Source: Amycolatopsis pretoriensis
GTDB taxonomy: Bacteria; Actinomycetota; Actinomycetes; Mycobacteriales; Pseudonocardiaceae
Assembly (NCBI RefSeq): GCF_900107925.1
Contig: NZ_FNUJ01000011.1
Span: 246,197 to 310,196, forward strand
Reading direction: 5' to 3'
DNA length: 64,000 nucleotides
Positions 7,403 through 17,906 of this stretch are shown piece by piece; the stretch's first letter is position 1; every line of letters begins with the position of its first letter. Below the pieces are notes generated by a model that saw nothing but the letters and a program-made list of their open reading frames with translations, made no database searches and was not told where the DNA came from. The position numbers and the translations under genes were made by a program.

Positions 7403-8881
7403 ATGCTCGTGGAAAGTCGCCGGATCCGCGATCGGTACCGGCTGCTGGAGCCGATCGGCGGCGGCGCGATGGGCACGGTGTGGCGGGCCCAGGACGAAAT
7501 GCTCGACCGCACCGTGGCGATCAAGGAACTCCGGCTCCCGCACGACCACGACGAAAGCCGCACCGAAGAGGCGAAGAACCGCGCCATGCGCGAGGCGCGG
7601 ATCGCCGCCCGGTTGCAGCATTCCCACGCGATCACCGTGTTCGCCGTCCTCGAAGAGGAGGACCGGCCGTGGTTGATCATGGAATACCTGGCGTCCAAGA
7701 GCTTGGCCGTCGTCATCGGCGAGGAGCCGGCTTCGGTGGACGACGCCGTCCGCGTCGGCGCGCAGATCAGCTCGGCGCTGGCCGGCGCGCACCGCGCCGG
7801 GATCGTGCACCGCGACGTGAAGCCGGCCAACATCCTCGTGTCCGAGGACGGCACGGCGAAGATCACCGACTTCGGCATCTCCCGCGCGATCGGTGACGTC
7901 AAGCTGACGGCCACCGGCGAGATCGCCGGCACGCCCGCGTACCTGGCGCCCGAGGTGGCCCGCGGCGAGGACGCGGACTTCGCCGCCGACGTCTTCTCGC
8001 TCGGCGCCACGCTGTACGCGGCGGTCGAGGGGAAGTCGCCGTACGGCACCGCGGACAACCCGATCGCGTTGCTCTACAAGGCGTCCAGCGGGGAGATCGA
8101 GCCGCCGGAGAAGGCGGGCCGGCTGACCCCGCTGCTGCTGCGGATGCTCGCCACCGAAGCGGACGAGCGGCCGTCGATGGACGAGGTCGAGCGCGAGCTG
8201 CGGGCACTGCTGCCGGACGCGGAGCCCGGCGACTCGGTGCTCGCGGCGACGATCCCGGAGGCGGAGGCCCCGGCGGTGGCCGCGGTGCCGACCGTGCCGG
8301 CCACGGTCGCGGTGCCGCCGGGCGGTGACGTCGCCGCGGTGACGCCGGGCGCGCGTAAAGGCTTGATCGCCGTCGGGGCGGGCGCGGCGCTGCTGTGCGT
8401 CGCGGTCGTCGTCGCGATCCTGCTGGTCGTGCGGCAGAAGCCGCCGACGGACACCGCCGCCCCGCCCGCGTCGCCGGAGACGTCGACGTCGGCATCGGCG
8501 TCGGCGACCCCGTCGCCGACTCCGACGCCCGAGACCTCGCAGACCCCGTCGACCACGGCTTCGCCCACGTCGCCGCCGGTCTCGCCGGTGTCCTCGACGA
8601 CAACCGCCGGACAGGCGCTGGTCGCTTACTACAACCTGCTGCCGGCCAACCCGGCGGAGGCGTGGAAGCTCCTGACGGAGAAGTTCCGGGCCTCGAAGCA
8701 CCAGACGTACCAGACATACACGGGCTTCTGGAGCCGGTACAGCTCGGTGAAGGCGACCAACGTCCAGGAGTCCGGGAACCGGGTCACCGCGCGCATCACC
8801 TACAGCGACGGCAAGTCCGACACGAACACCTTCACCCTCGTCCAGGTGAACGGCGTTTGGATGATCGACGCCCAGAGTTGA
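7403..8881 (+). CDS. Membrane-anchored Ser/Thr protein kinase (PknB-type) with extracytoplasmic NTF2-like domain
   Basis: 492-residue Hanks-type kinase. Residues 1-270 hold the complete catalytic domain: Gly loop IGGGAMGTVWRA, Lys in VAIKEL, HRDVKPANIL, DFGISR and AYLAPEV. A single membrane segment (LIAVGAGAALLCVAVVVAIL, about residues 315-335) separates it from an external Ser/Thr/Pro-rich linker. The last ~90 residues form a compact domain starting GQALVAYYNLLPA that resembles an NTF2/SnoaL-like fold. PASTA repeats are absent, so the external ligand is probably not muropeptide. ATG 7403 is taken as start. Ligand and substrates are unknown. Confidence 0.9.
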   Translation: MLVESRRIRDRYRLLEPIGGGAMGTVWRAQDEMLDRTVAIKELRLPHDHDESRTEEAKNRAMREARIAARLQHSHAITVFAVLEEEDRPWLIMEYLASKSLAVVIGEEPASVDDAVRVGAQISSALAGAHRAGIVHRDVKPANILVSEDGTAKITDFGISRAIGDVKLTATGEIAGTPAYLAPEVARGEDADFAADVFSLGATLYAAVEGKSPYGTADNPIALLYKASSGEIEPPEKAGRLTPLLLRMLATEADERPSMDEVERELRALLPDAEPGDSVLAATIPEAEAPAVAAVPTVPATVAVPPGGDVAAVTPGARKGLIAVGAGAALLCVAVVVAILLVVRQKPPTDTAAPPASPETSTSASASATPSPTPTPETSQTPSTTASPTSPPVSPVSSTTTAGQALVAYYNLLPANPAEAWKLLTEKFRASKHQTYQTYTGFWSRYSSVKATNVQESGNRVTARITYSDGKSDTNTFTLVQVNGVWMIDAQS

Positions 8882-8950
8882 ACCGTTCAGCTCTCGGCCG
8901 CGTGTGACGGGTGAGCCGTCCCGCCGTCGATCCATGCTGGAGGTTGAGCG

Positions 8951-10027
8951 ATGAGGCCTGCCGACCCGATGGTGTTCCTCCTCCCCGCCGTGCCGCCGGC
9001 GGCGGACACGTACGACAAGCGCATGTGCCAGAACCTGCCGGCCGTCGGCCAGCCGGTGCTGGAGCTGCCGATGGCCGGCGACTGGCCGGAGCCGGACGCG
9101 ACGTCCCGGCGCCGCCTGGCCAGGTCGTTGGCCGCGTTGCCGGACCGGACGGTGGTGCTGCTCGACGGTGTGATCGCGTCCGGCGTGCCCGAGATCGTCG
9201 TCCCGCACGCGCGCCGGCTGCGGCTGGCCGTGCTGGTGCACCAGGCGCTGGCCGACGAGCCGGGGCTGGACCCGGCGCACGCGGCCGAGCTCGACGCGTG
9301 CGAGCGCGAGACGCTGCGGATGGCCGGGATGGTCGTCGCGACGAGCCCGTGGCTGGCCCGGCTGCTGATCGACCGCCACGACCTCGACCCGGGCCGCGTC
9401 TACGTGGCCAAGCCAGGGACCGACGCGGCCCCTCTCGCGGCCGGCGCCGATGGCGTGTCCCGGCTGCTGTGCGTCGGCGACGTCACCCGCCGCAACGGCC
9501 AGGACCTGCTGGTCCAGGCCCTCGGCGAGGTCGACCACCTGGCGCTGTCGTGCGTCATGGCCGGTTCGCTGGAGGTCGATCGCGGGTACGTCGACGAGCT
9601 GGGCTGGTCGATCGAGCGGCTCGGCCTCGGCGGCCGCATCACCCTCGCCGGCGACGCGGTGGACCTCGGCGAGGCCTACAACGCGGCGGACCTGCTGGTG
9701 ATCCCGGCCCGCGCGGCGACGTCGGGGATGTTCGTCGCGCAGGCGCTGGCCCGCGGCATCCCGGTGCTGGCCACCGAGGTGGGCGGGGTGTACGACGCAC
9801 TGGGCGTCGACGCGGACGGCGAGATGCCGGGGGTCCTGGTGGAGCCGAACGACCCGTACGCCCTGGCCGACGCGCTGCACCGCTGGTACGCGGACCCGGA
9901 GCTGAGACGTTCCCTGCGCACGGCGGCTCTGGGCAGGGGCAGCGCACTGGAGGAGTGGGAGGTCGCGGCGCGGCGGTTGACGGAGGCGTTGTCGAGGCTG
10001 GCGTCCGAGCCGCGCATCGTGGCTTGA
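8951..10027 (+). CDS. GT4-like protein lacking the catalytic E-x7-E (paralog of 2189-3256)
   Basis: 358-residue paralog of the GT4 enzyme at 2189; the two can be aligned end to end (for example LLVLPSRAETYGMVVTEAL against LLVIPARAATSGMFVAQAL). In this copy the first Glu of E-x7-E is Ala and the second is Gln, and the donor-site Lys of PRKGQG reads RRNGQD. Retaining GT4 enzymes normally need these residues, so the protein may bind without transferring, use another donor, or regulate its paralog. The start ATG 8951 follows GGAGG. It stands alone between the kinase and the DUF4231-like gene. Confidence 0.75.
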   Translation: MRPADPMVFLLPAVPPAADTYDKRMCQNLPAVGQPVLELPMAGDWPEPDATSRRRLARSLAALPDRTVVLLDGVIASGVPEIVVPHARRLRLAVLVHQALADEPGLDPAHAAELDACERETLRMAGMVVATSPWLARLLIDRHDLDPGRVYVAKPGTDAAPLAAGADGVSRLLCVGDVTRRNGQDLLVQALGEVDHLALSCVMAGSLEVDRGYVDELGWSIERLGLGGRITLAGDAVDLGEAYNAADLLVIPARAATSGMFVAQALARGIPVLATEVGGVYDALGVDADGEMPGVLVEPNDPYALADALHRWYADPELRRSLRTAALGRGSALEEWEVAARRLTEALSRLASEPRIVA

Positions 10028-10065
10028 CGCTTGCCGCGGGGCCTGCCCTCCGCCAACCTGGCCGG

Positions 10066-10617
10066 ATGTGGCCCCGAAGCCGGACCTCGTCGCCGACCGA
10101 ACTCTCTTCCGAGCGCGGCTTCCTGGAGCTGGTCGGGCGGCAGCCCGACCTCCCCCTCCGAGAGGTCTTCCTCGGCTTCCGCGACCTCGTCTCTGCGGAC
10201 ATCGACTGGATCGATTCCCGCAAGAAGCGGTTCAAGAAGCCCGCTTCCCGGGTGCGGATCTCGGCCCTCGTCCTCACCGCGCTGTCCACGATCGTGCTCG
10301 GCATCCCCGAGATCCCCCGGCGCGCCTCGATCGCCTTACCGCTGGTCGCGGCGGTCACCGTGCTGACCGGCCTCGAAACGTTCTTCACCTGGCGCTCGCG
10401 CTGGCTGCTGATGGAGGAAACGCAGTACCGGATGAACCGGCTGCGCGACGAAATGGACTATTACCTGGTCACCACGGCCGCCGCGGACCTCCGCCGCGAC
10501 CGGCTCGATGCCTTCTACGCCGAACAGCAGGAACTCTGGGCCGATGTGAGCCGGCGGTGGGTCGAGTTCCGCAAGCACGACCGGGCACCCCAGCCCGAAG
10601 TCCGGCCCGCGCCCTGA
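10066..10617 (+). CDS. SLATT/DUF4231-like two-TM membrane protein
   Basis: 183-residue protein with a charged N-terminus, two adjacent hydrophobic helices (ISALVLTALSTIVLGI and IALPLVAAVTVLTGLETFF) and a long charged C-terminal helical part containing WRSRWLLMEETQYRMNRLRDE. This layout fits the DUF4231/SLATT membrane families, some of which are predicted effectors in nucleotide-signalling defence; no partner of that kind is adjacent here. A TTA leucine codon lies at 10336-10338. I start it at ATG 10066; upstream codons in the same frame read through the glycosyltransferase out of frame. Confidence 0.65.
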   Translation: MWPRSRTSSPTELSSERGFLELVGRQPDLPLREVFLGFRDLVSADIDWIDSRKKRFKKPASRVRISALVLTALSTIVLGIPEIPRRASIALPLVAAVTVLTGLETFFTWRSRWLLMEETQYRMNRLRDEMDYYLVTTAAADLRRDRLDAFYAEQQELWADVSRRWVEFRKHDRAPQPEVRPAP

Positions 10618-10654
10618 CCGATTCCTTTCGCCGCCCGCGCCGGTCGACAAGAGT

Positions 10655-11579
<925 letters not shown>

Positions 11580-11593
<14 letters not shown>

Positions 11594-14500
11594 GCGCGTA
11601 GATCTCGACCCGCGGGTCGTTCGGCAGGCTCACCGACTGCAGCGTCTTACCGCCGTCCAACTCCGCCGAAATCCCGAACAACCGGACCGGCGGCCCGTCC
11701 ACCCCGCTGCCCGCCTTGATGCGGTGCGGCATGTCGAGCACCACCGACGCGCCCGACCCGGCCCAGTCGGCGAACGTCGCCGCGAGGTCGGCGCTCGTGC
11801 CGTCCGTGTAGTGCGCCGTCAGCGTCGTCGTCACCGGTCCGTTGTGCGACGACCCGACCAGCCGCAACGCCGTGTGCTGGCCCGCCGGCAGCAGCAACGA
11901 CTGCCCGCGAGCCTCGACGAAGTTGGGCGAAGTCCCCGAAGCGTCCGGAGCCGCGTACGTGACGCCGTCCCAAACGACCGGGCCCGCCGCCGGCAGCAGC
12001 GAAGCGTCGTAGCTCCAGCCGCCGCCGTCGAAGTTGCCCTCCGTGGACGCCGAAACCGTCGCCGTCCCGTCGTGGTTGTAGTCGCGGCCGAGATCCACCG
12101 CGCACGACGTGCCCGAAGCAGCGCAAGCCGACGGCGTCCGGACCTCGACCGTCGCCGACCGGGAAACGCTGTTCGCACCCAGCCCGGACACCTTGACCTG
12201 CACCGGATACGTGCCCAAAGCCGTCCCGGCCGGCACCGAAACCGTGATCGGCACGGTCTTCTGCACCGGCAACCGCCCCGACCAGATGAGGTCGACCGGC
12301 TGGACCCGGACCTTCCACCCGGCCGGCGCGGTCGCCGAGACCGTAACCGGCTGGAGCACCGGGTTCTGCGCGAGGACGTCCAGGTCGAGGTGCACCTGCT
12401 GCGCCGCGCCCGCCGGGATCACGACGGACGTCTGCCGCAGCGACGCGTCGACGTGCCGCCGCCCGTCACCGGCCGCGTTGTTCACCGACGGCGGCTCGGA
12501 CCCGACACCCCACGAAGACGGCTTGGACCCCAGCTTGTGCGAAAGCACGCCGCCGTGGGCCACGGAAGACCAGTCCAGCGAAGTCGACCGGACGTTCCGG
12601 CCGTTCAGCGAAACGCTCTGGACGTACCGGTTCGCGTCGGAAGCACCCGGCGCGTTCACGGTCAGCGTGCCGCCCTGCGACCGGCCGTACTGTCCGATCC
12701 GGACGGTCGCCGACTCGAACTGCGGGCTCGACAGCGCCAGGAAGTTCGCGCCGCTCATCGTCGGGTACAGCCCGAGCGAGGAGAAGACGTACCAGGCCGA
12801 CATCGTGCCGAGGTCGTCGTTGCCGGTCATGCCGTCCGGGCCGGTGGTGAACAACGTCATCGCCGCGCGGACGACGGTCGCCGTCTTGGCCGGCGCGCCC
12901 GCCCACAGGTACATGTACGGCGCGAGCAGGTCGGGCTCGTTGTTCGGGTTGTACGTCGCCTTGCCGTAGTAGTCGTACGGGCTGGAGATCCAGTCGTTGC
13001 GTGCCGTCCCGGCCGGGTCCGAAAGCAGCTTGTCGTAGGCGAAGAAGGAGTCGAGCCGCTTCTCCGTCGACTTCTTGCCGCCCATCAGCGAGACGAGCCC
13101 GCCCGGGTCCTGCGGCACGAGCCACTGGTACTGGTAGGCGCCGCCCTCGTGGAACTGGTGGTCGGCGTCGACCGGGTTGTACGGCGCGAGGAACGTGCCC
13201 TCGGTCGTGCGCGGGCGGAACTGCTGGATCGAGGAGTCCCACAGGTTGCGGTACCACTGCCCGCGGTCGGCGAACATCTTCGCGTCCGCCTGGTGGCCGA
13301 GCCCGCGGGCCATCAACGCCAGCGCCGCGTCGGCCGCCGAGTACTCCATGGTCGCAGACGCCGGGTGCTCGCAGTCGTTGTCGCCGCCCTTGGCCGCGCA
13401 GTCCTTGCCGAGTTCCAGGCCGCTCGGGATGTACCCGCGGTCGTTGTAGTAGTTGACGCCGGAGCGCCCGTTGTACGGCGAGTCGGCGGGCGGCGTGCTC
13501 GTCGCGTTCTTCTTGAGCAGCGCGTACGCCTCTTCCTCGTGCCCGGCGAGCAGGCCCTTCGACCACGCCTCGACGAGGAACGGCGTCACCGGGTCGCCGG
13601 TCATGATGTTGGTTTCGCTCTCGGCCAGCGCCCACCTCGGCAGCCACCCGCCGTCACGCCCGATCGCCACGACCGACAGCGCCACATCGCGCGCGACCTG
13701 CGGTTCGAGCATTTCGAGCAGCTGGTTCTGCGGCCGGTAGGTGTCCCACAGCGAGAAGTTCTGGTACGGCGTGTAACCGCTCGCGGTGTGCACCTTGCCG
13801 TCGAAGCCGGTGTACGCGCCGTCGGTGTCGCCGGCCAGGTTCGGGTGCAGCTGCGCGTGGTAGAGCGCGGTGTAGAACGCCGTCTGCCGCTCGGTCGTCC
13901 CGCCGCCGATCTTGATCGCGCCCAGCTTGTCCACCCACTGCTGGTGCAGGGCGGCCCGGGTCGCGTCGAAGTCGTAGCCCGACGTCTCCGCCGCGAGGTT
14001 CTTCCGCGCGCCGTCGAGCCCGGTGTAGGACAGGCCGACCTTGAGCACGACGTCGTGGTCGGTGGTCGCGTCGAAGCTGGCCCAGGCGCCGTTGCCGCCG
14101 GTGCCCGCGGCGTCGCGGCCGCCCGGCGTGCGCGTCGAGTCGCGCCAGGTGCCGAACGAGCTGAACGGCCGGTCGAACGTCGCCGTGAAGTAGACGGTGT
14201 GCTCGTCGTGCCCGGCGCAGAACCCGCCGGCCTTGACGCGGCCTTCGAGGGTCCGGTCGCCGACGACGTGGATCTCGGAGTCCTTGACGGACTGGTTGGC
14301 CTGACCGGTGTTGAACAGGACGTTCGCCTGCCCGGTCGAGGGGAAGGTGTAGCGCTGCCAGCCGGTGCGCGCGGTCGCCGTCAGCTCGGCGTTCACGCCG
14401 TACTTCTTGAGCCCGACGCGGTAGTAGCCCGGCTCGGCGTGCTCGTCGTCGTGGCTGTACTCCGACTTGTAGGCGTTCTTGTCAACGTTGTCGACGGCGC

Positions 14501-14819
14501 CGGTCGTCGGCATGATCGGCAGCTCGCCCATGACGCCGCAGCCGACGCCGGACAGGTGCGTCTGGCTGAAGCCGTAGATCGCGTTCTGCAGGTAGTCGTA
14601 GCCGCCCTGACCGCCGGTGTCCGGGCTGACCTGCACCATGCCGAAGGGCGCGCTCGCGCCGGGGAACGTGTTGCCGAAGTTCTGCGTGCCGACGAACGGG
14701 TTGACCAGGCCGACCGGATCCACCGGCGCGGGCGCGGCCTGGGCGACGGCGGGCGCCAGGCCGGCGACCACCACCCCCGCGGCCACCGCGGCGGCCATCC
14801 GTCTGCTCTGCGACCACAT
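11580..14819 (-). CDS. Secreted GH92-family alpha-mannosidase
   Basis: 1079-residue exo-acting calcium-dependent alpha-mannosidase. A Sec signal peptide (residues 1-28, ending AVAQAAPAP) precedes the GH92 N-terminal signature NPFVGTQNFGNTFPGASAPFG; the catalytic domain runs to about residue 740 and contains GNDDLGTMSAWYVFSSLGLYP. An NPCBM-associated beta domain (PAGWKVRVQPVDLIWSG) and a further C-terminal carbohydrate-binding-like domain follow. It should trim alpha-1,2-mannosides outside the cell. ATG 14819 has GGGAGG 7 bases upstream. A perfect LacI-type palindrome lies 20 bases before the start, suggesting sugar induction. Confidence 0.9.
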
Positions 14820-14838
14820 GGGCGCACCTCCCAGGAGA

Positions 14839-14852
14839 TGACAACGTTGTCA
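14839..14852. promoter_or_regulatory. LacI-family operator before the GH92 gene
   Basis: TGACAACGTTGTCA is a perfect 14-bp palindrome with the central CG pair typical of LacI-family operators. It ends 20 bases before the mannosidase ATG, where a bound repressor would block transcription. No LacI gene is in the window, so the regulator is encoded elsewhere. Confidence 0.65.
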
Positions 14853-14922
14853 GAAGCGGACCATTGGTCAGGCCCGTGGTTCGGACAGCAGCTTTCCACC
14901 TCGATGGGCGTTTGAGAAGACC

Positions 14923-16239
14923 TCAGCCCGCGGCTTCGCGCAGTAACCGGGCCGCGGGTTCGACAGCGTTGTCAGCCAGGTTGCCGTACCCGAGCACCAG
15001 CGCGGGCTCGCCGGGCGCGACGCGGTAGTCGTCGAGATCGGTCACTTTGACGCCCTTCGCGCGCGCCTCCCGCACCACTTCGGCCGCCTCCCGCTCGAGG
15101 TGCAGGACGAGGTGCAGCCCGGCCGCGACCCCGGACAAGTGGACGTTTCCCAGTGCGGCGACGAGCCGGTCGCGCCGCGCGCGGTACCGCAGCCGCGCGG
15201 CCCGCAGGTGCCGGTCGTAGCCACCGCTTTCGACGAAGCCGGCGAGCGCGAGCTGGTCGAGCACCGGCGGCGCGTGCCCGTCGGCAGTCCACTGTGGAGG
15301 GATGACGGCCCAGCCGAGGCCGAGCGCCGGGCCGAGCGTCTTGCTGACCGACCCGAAGAGCGCGACCCGCCCCGGGTCGGTGCCCTGCAAGGTGCCGACG
15401 GGCCGCCGGTCGTACCGGAACTCGGCGTCGTAGTCGTCCTCGAGGACCAGGCCGTCGACGTCCCGCGCCCAGGCCATCAGGTCGGCCCGCCGCCGCGGCG
15501 AGAGCACGGTGCCGGTGGGGAACTGGTGCGCGGGCGTCACGAGCACGGCCCGCGTCCCGGCCGGGATCCGCTCGACGTCCAAGCCTTCGCCGTCGACCGG
15601 CACCGGGTCGATCGCCATCCCGGTGTTCGCGGCCGCACGGCGCAACCGCGTCCAGCCGGGGTCTTCGACGGCGAGGCGCGTGATGCCCTGCTCCTGCAGG
15701 GCGCGGCAGACGCGGGTCACGCCGTCGGTGACGCCCCCGCAGATCAGCACGTCACCGGGAGCGGCGCCGCGAACCCGCCGCAGGTAGTCCGCGAGGGTCG
15801 CGCGCAGCCGCGGGTGGCCGGCCGGATCGGGCAGGCCGAAGTCGGTGTGCGGCACGGTCGTGAGCACCCCGCGCACCGCGTCCGCCCACCGCTGCCGGGG
15901 GAAGTGCCGCAGGTCGGGCAGCCCGGGCGCGAGGTCGTAGCGCGGCTGTTCGACCGGCACCGGCCGCTTCGGCTCGGCGGCGCTGCCGATCCGCCGGACC
16001 CGGGTGGCGGAGCCGGTGCGCCCGTCGAGGTACCCCTCGGCGACGAGCTGGGCGTACGCCTGCGTGACGACCCACCGCGAGCACCCGAGGTCGGCGGCGA
16101 GCTGGCGGCTCGGCGGCACGGCGGCGCCGTCTTCGAGCCCGCGGATCGCCGTGCGCAGGGCCCGCGCGAGCTGGGCGTGTTTCGGCCCCGGCCCGCTCAG
16201 GTCCAGGAGGACGCCCCAATTGGTCTGTGATCTGGCCAC
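14923..16239 (-). CDS. MocR/PdxR-type regulator (GntR HTH fused to PLP aminotransferase-like domain)
   Basis: 438 residues. The N-terminal ~75 form a GntR winged helix (VPPSRQLAADLGCSRWVVTQ). The remaining ~350 form a fold-type I aminotransferase domain with the PLP-binding lysine in SVSKTLGPALGLGW and the Asp that holds the pyridine ring in VLEDDYDAEF. Members bind PLP or an amino-compound and regulate a divergent gene. The divergent aldo-keto reductase, 47 bases away, is the evident target. The gap between the starts holds ATTGGACTGTAGTACCGGAC, where the operator is probably placed. Confidence 0.88.
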   Translation of the reverse strand: MARSQTNWGVLLDLSGPGPKHAQLARALRTAIRGLEDGAAVPPSRQLAADLGCSRWVVTQAYAQLVAEGYLDGRTGSATRVRRIGSAAEPKRPVPVEQPRYDLAPGLPDLRHFPRQRWADAVRGVLTTVPHTDFGLPDPAGHPRLRATLADYLRRVRGAAPGDVLICGGVTDGVTRVCRALQEQGITRLAVEDPGWTRLRRAAANTGMAIDPVPVDGEGLDVERIPAGTRAVLVTPAHQFPTGTVLSPRRRADLMAWARDVDGLVLEDDYDAEFRYDRRPVGTLQGTDPGRVALFGSVSKTLGPALGLGWAVIPPQWTADGHAPPVLDQLALAGFVESGGYDRHLRAARLRYRARRDRLVAALGNVHLSGVAAGLHLVLHLEREAAEVVREARAKGVKVTDLDDYRVAPGEPALVLGYGNLADNAVEPAARLLREAAG

Positions 16240-16273
16240 GGGATTGGACTGTAGTACCGGACCGATTCTCTTC

Positions 16274-16279
16274 TAGGTT
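16274..16279 (+). promoter_or_regulatory. Candidate -10 of a leaderless promoter for the aldo-keto reductase
   Basis: TAGGTT sits 7 bases before ATG 16287 and no Shine-Dalgarno-like sequence separates them. Position and sequence match the leaderless -10 proposed at 6450. The MocR protein read divergently would act just upstream. Confidence 0.35.
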
Positions 16280-16286
16280 CGTGGTC

Positions 16287-17282
16287 ATGAAGAAGGTGGA
16301 ACTGGGCCGGACCGGTCAGCGCGTCAGCCAGGTGTCGCTGGGCTGCATGACGATGGGGACGTCGACCGACGAGCCGACGTCGGCCCGCATCCTGGACGCG
16401 TACCTCGACGCGGGCGGCGACTTCCTGGACACGGCGAACTGCTACGCGTGGTGGGCGGGCCCGTCGTTCACCGGCGGCGAAAGCGAGTCCGTGCTGGGCA
16501 AGCTGCTGCGCGGTCGCCGCGACCGCGTGTTCCTGGCGACGAAGGTGTCGGCGCAGCCGCTCGACCTGCCGGCGGCCCGCGCCGCCGCGCGCCCGGACGG
16601 CACGACGGACTGGGAAGCCCGGGAGCGCACGTACGAAGGGGCGAGTGCGGCGGTGATCCGGCGTTCGGTGGAGGAAAGCCTGCGCCGCCTGGGCACGGAC
16701 CACATCGACCTGTACTACGTCCACGTCGACCTCCGCCGCGAGCCGCTGGAGGAGACACTGTCCGCTTTGGACGGTCTGGTGCGCGCGGGCAAGGTCCGGT
16801 ACACGGGCTGGAGCAACGTCCGCACGTGGCGTCTGGAACGCATCCACAGCCTGGCCGCGGCGAACGGCTGGGCGTCCCCGGTCGCGGTCCAGGTCCAGCA
16901 CTCGTACCTGCGACCCACCGGCGCCGACGTCCCGTCGATCGCGGGCGGCGAGCTGCTCGACTGGCTGTCGCTGCACCCGGACGTCTCGCTGGCCGCGTAT
17001 TCGGCGCTGCTGCGGGGGATCTACGACGATCCGGGTTACCGCGAGTCGACGCACATCTGGCGTGCGTACGCCGGTCCGGACTCGGAAGCCCGGTTGGCCG
17101 CGGTGTCAAAGGTGGCTGCGGAACTGGGCGCGTCCGGCAACCAGGTCGCGTTGGCGTGGTTGGTCCACAAGGGAGTGATCCCGCTGATCGGGCCGCGGAC
17201 CTGGGAGCACTACGAGTCGATCGCGCCGGCGTTCACTTTGGACCTGTCCGATGACCAGCTGTCCCTTTTGGACAATGCGTAA
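16287..17282 (+). CDS. Aldo-keto reductase
   Basis: 331-residue NADPH-dependent (alpha/beta)8 oxidoreductase. The catalytic tetrad is visible: Asp and Tyr in FLDTANCYAW, Lys in FLATKVSAQ and His in YYVHVDL. The C-terminal cofactor segment includes VIPLIGPRTWEHYE. Divergence from a MocR/PdxR-type regulator makes a vitamin B6 aldehyde or another aldehyde linked to that regulator a plausible substrate; this is inference. The frame is open for 60 bases upstream of ATG 16287, but that extension would run into the regulator. Confidence 0.85.
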   Translation: MKKVELGRTGQRVSQVSLGCMTMGTSTDEPTSARILDAYLDAGGDFLDTANCYAWWAGPSFTGGESESVLGKLLRGRRDRVFLATKVSAQPLDLPAARAAARPDGTTDWEARERTYEGASAAVIRRSVEESLRRLGTDHIDLYYVHVDLRREPLEETLSALDGLVRAGKVRYTGWSNVRTWRLERIHSLAAANGWASPVAVQVQHSYLRPTGADVPSIAGGELLDWLSLHPDVSLAAYSALLRGIYDDPGYRESTHIWRAYAGPDSEARLAAVSKVAAELGASGNQVALAWLVHKGVIPLIGPRTWEHYESIAPAFTLDLSDDQLSLLDNA

Positions 17283-17906
17283 TCAGTCCAGCAGGCGCTG
17301 TTCCTTGGCCACGGCGACCGCTCCCGCGCGAGTGTCCACTTCGAGTTTCGCGTAGATCCGGCTCAGGTGGGTCTTGACCGTCGCCTCGCTGATGAAGAGC
17401 GCGCGGGCGATCTCCTTGTTGCCCAGGCCCTGCGCGAGCTGGCGGAGAATGTCGCGTTCGCGGCCGGTGAGCGACGGCCGCGGCGCGCGCAGCTGGGCCA
17501 TCATCCGGTCGGCGACCGGCGGGGACACCGCGGTGCGCCCCGCCGCGGCCGCCTCGATCGCCGCGTACAGCTCGGTGGCGGACCCGGCTTTCAGGAGGTA
17601 GCCGGTGGCCCCGGCGGCGATCGCGCGGCTGATGTCCGCGTCGGTGTCGTAAGTGGTCAGGACCAGGATCCGGGGCGCGCTGGGGGTGTTCCGGATCCGC
17701 TTGGTCGCCTCGATCCCGTCGATGCCGTCGCCGAGCTGGATGTCCATCAGGACGACGTCCGGGCGCAGCGCGGCGGCGGTCGCGACGGCTTCCTTGCCGC
17801 TCGCGCTCTCGCCGACGACCTCGATGCCTTCGGCGCCCGCCAGGAGCGCGCGCAAACCGGCGCGCACCACGGCGTGGTCGTCGCACACCAACACGCTGAT
17901 ACTCAC
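17283..17906 (-). CDS. NarL/LuxR-family response regulator (SenR-like by context)
   Basis: 207 residues. The receiver domain has the acidic pair in VLVCDDHAVV, the phospho-acceptor Asp in VVLMDIQLGD, Thr in LVLTTYD and Lys in GYLLKAGS. The C-terminal LuxR HTH reads LTGRERDILRQLAQGLGNKEIARALFIS. GTG 17906 overlaps the kinase stop by 4 bases, with GGAGG 4 bases upstream. It is the output half of the pair with the kinase at 17903-18991. The divergent secreted DUF336 protein at 19150 recalls the HbpS-SenS-SenR system of Streptomyces reticuli. Confidence 0.9.
   Translation of the reverse strand: MSISVLVCDDHAVVRAGLRALLAGAEGIEVVGESASGKEAVATAAALRPDVVLMDIQLGDGIDGIEATKRIRNTPSAPRILVLTTYDTDADISRAIAAGATGYLLKAGSATELYAAIEAAAAGRTAVSPPVADRMMAQLRAPRPSLTGRERDILRQLAQGLGNKEIARALFISEATVKTHLSRIYAKLEVDTRAGAVAVAKEQRLLD

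Noticed and set aside
7328..9880. Long open frame on the minus strand opposite the kinase and second GT4
   Set aside because: Arg/His/Gly/Gln-rich, no domain, wholly antisense to clear genes; typical shadow frame of GC-rich coding DNA.
11724..14915. Plus-strand frame of over 1000 codons opposite the mannosidase
   Set aside because: Arg/Val-rich translation without motifs; the opposite strand encodes an intact GH92 with signal peptide.
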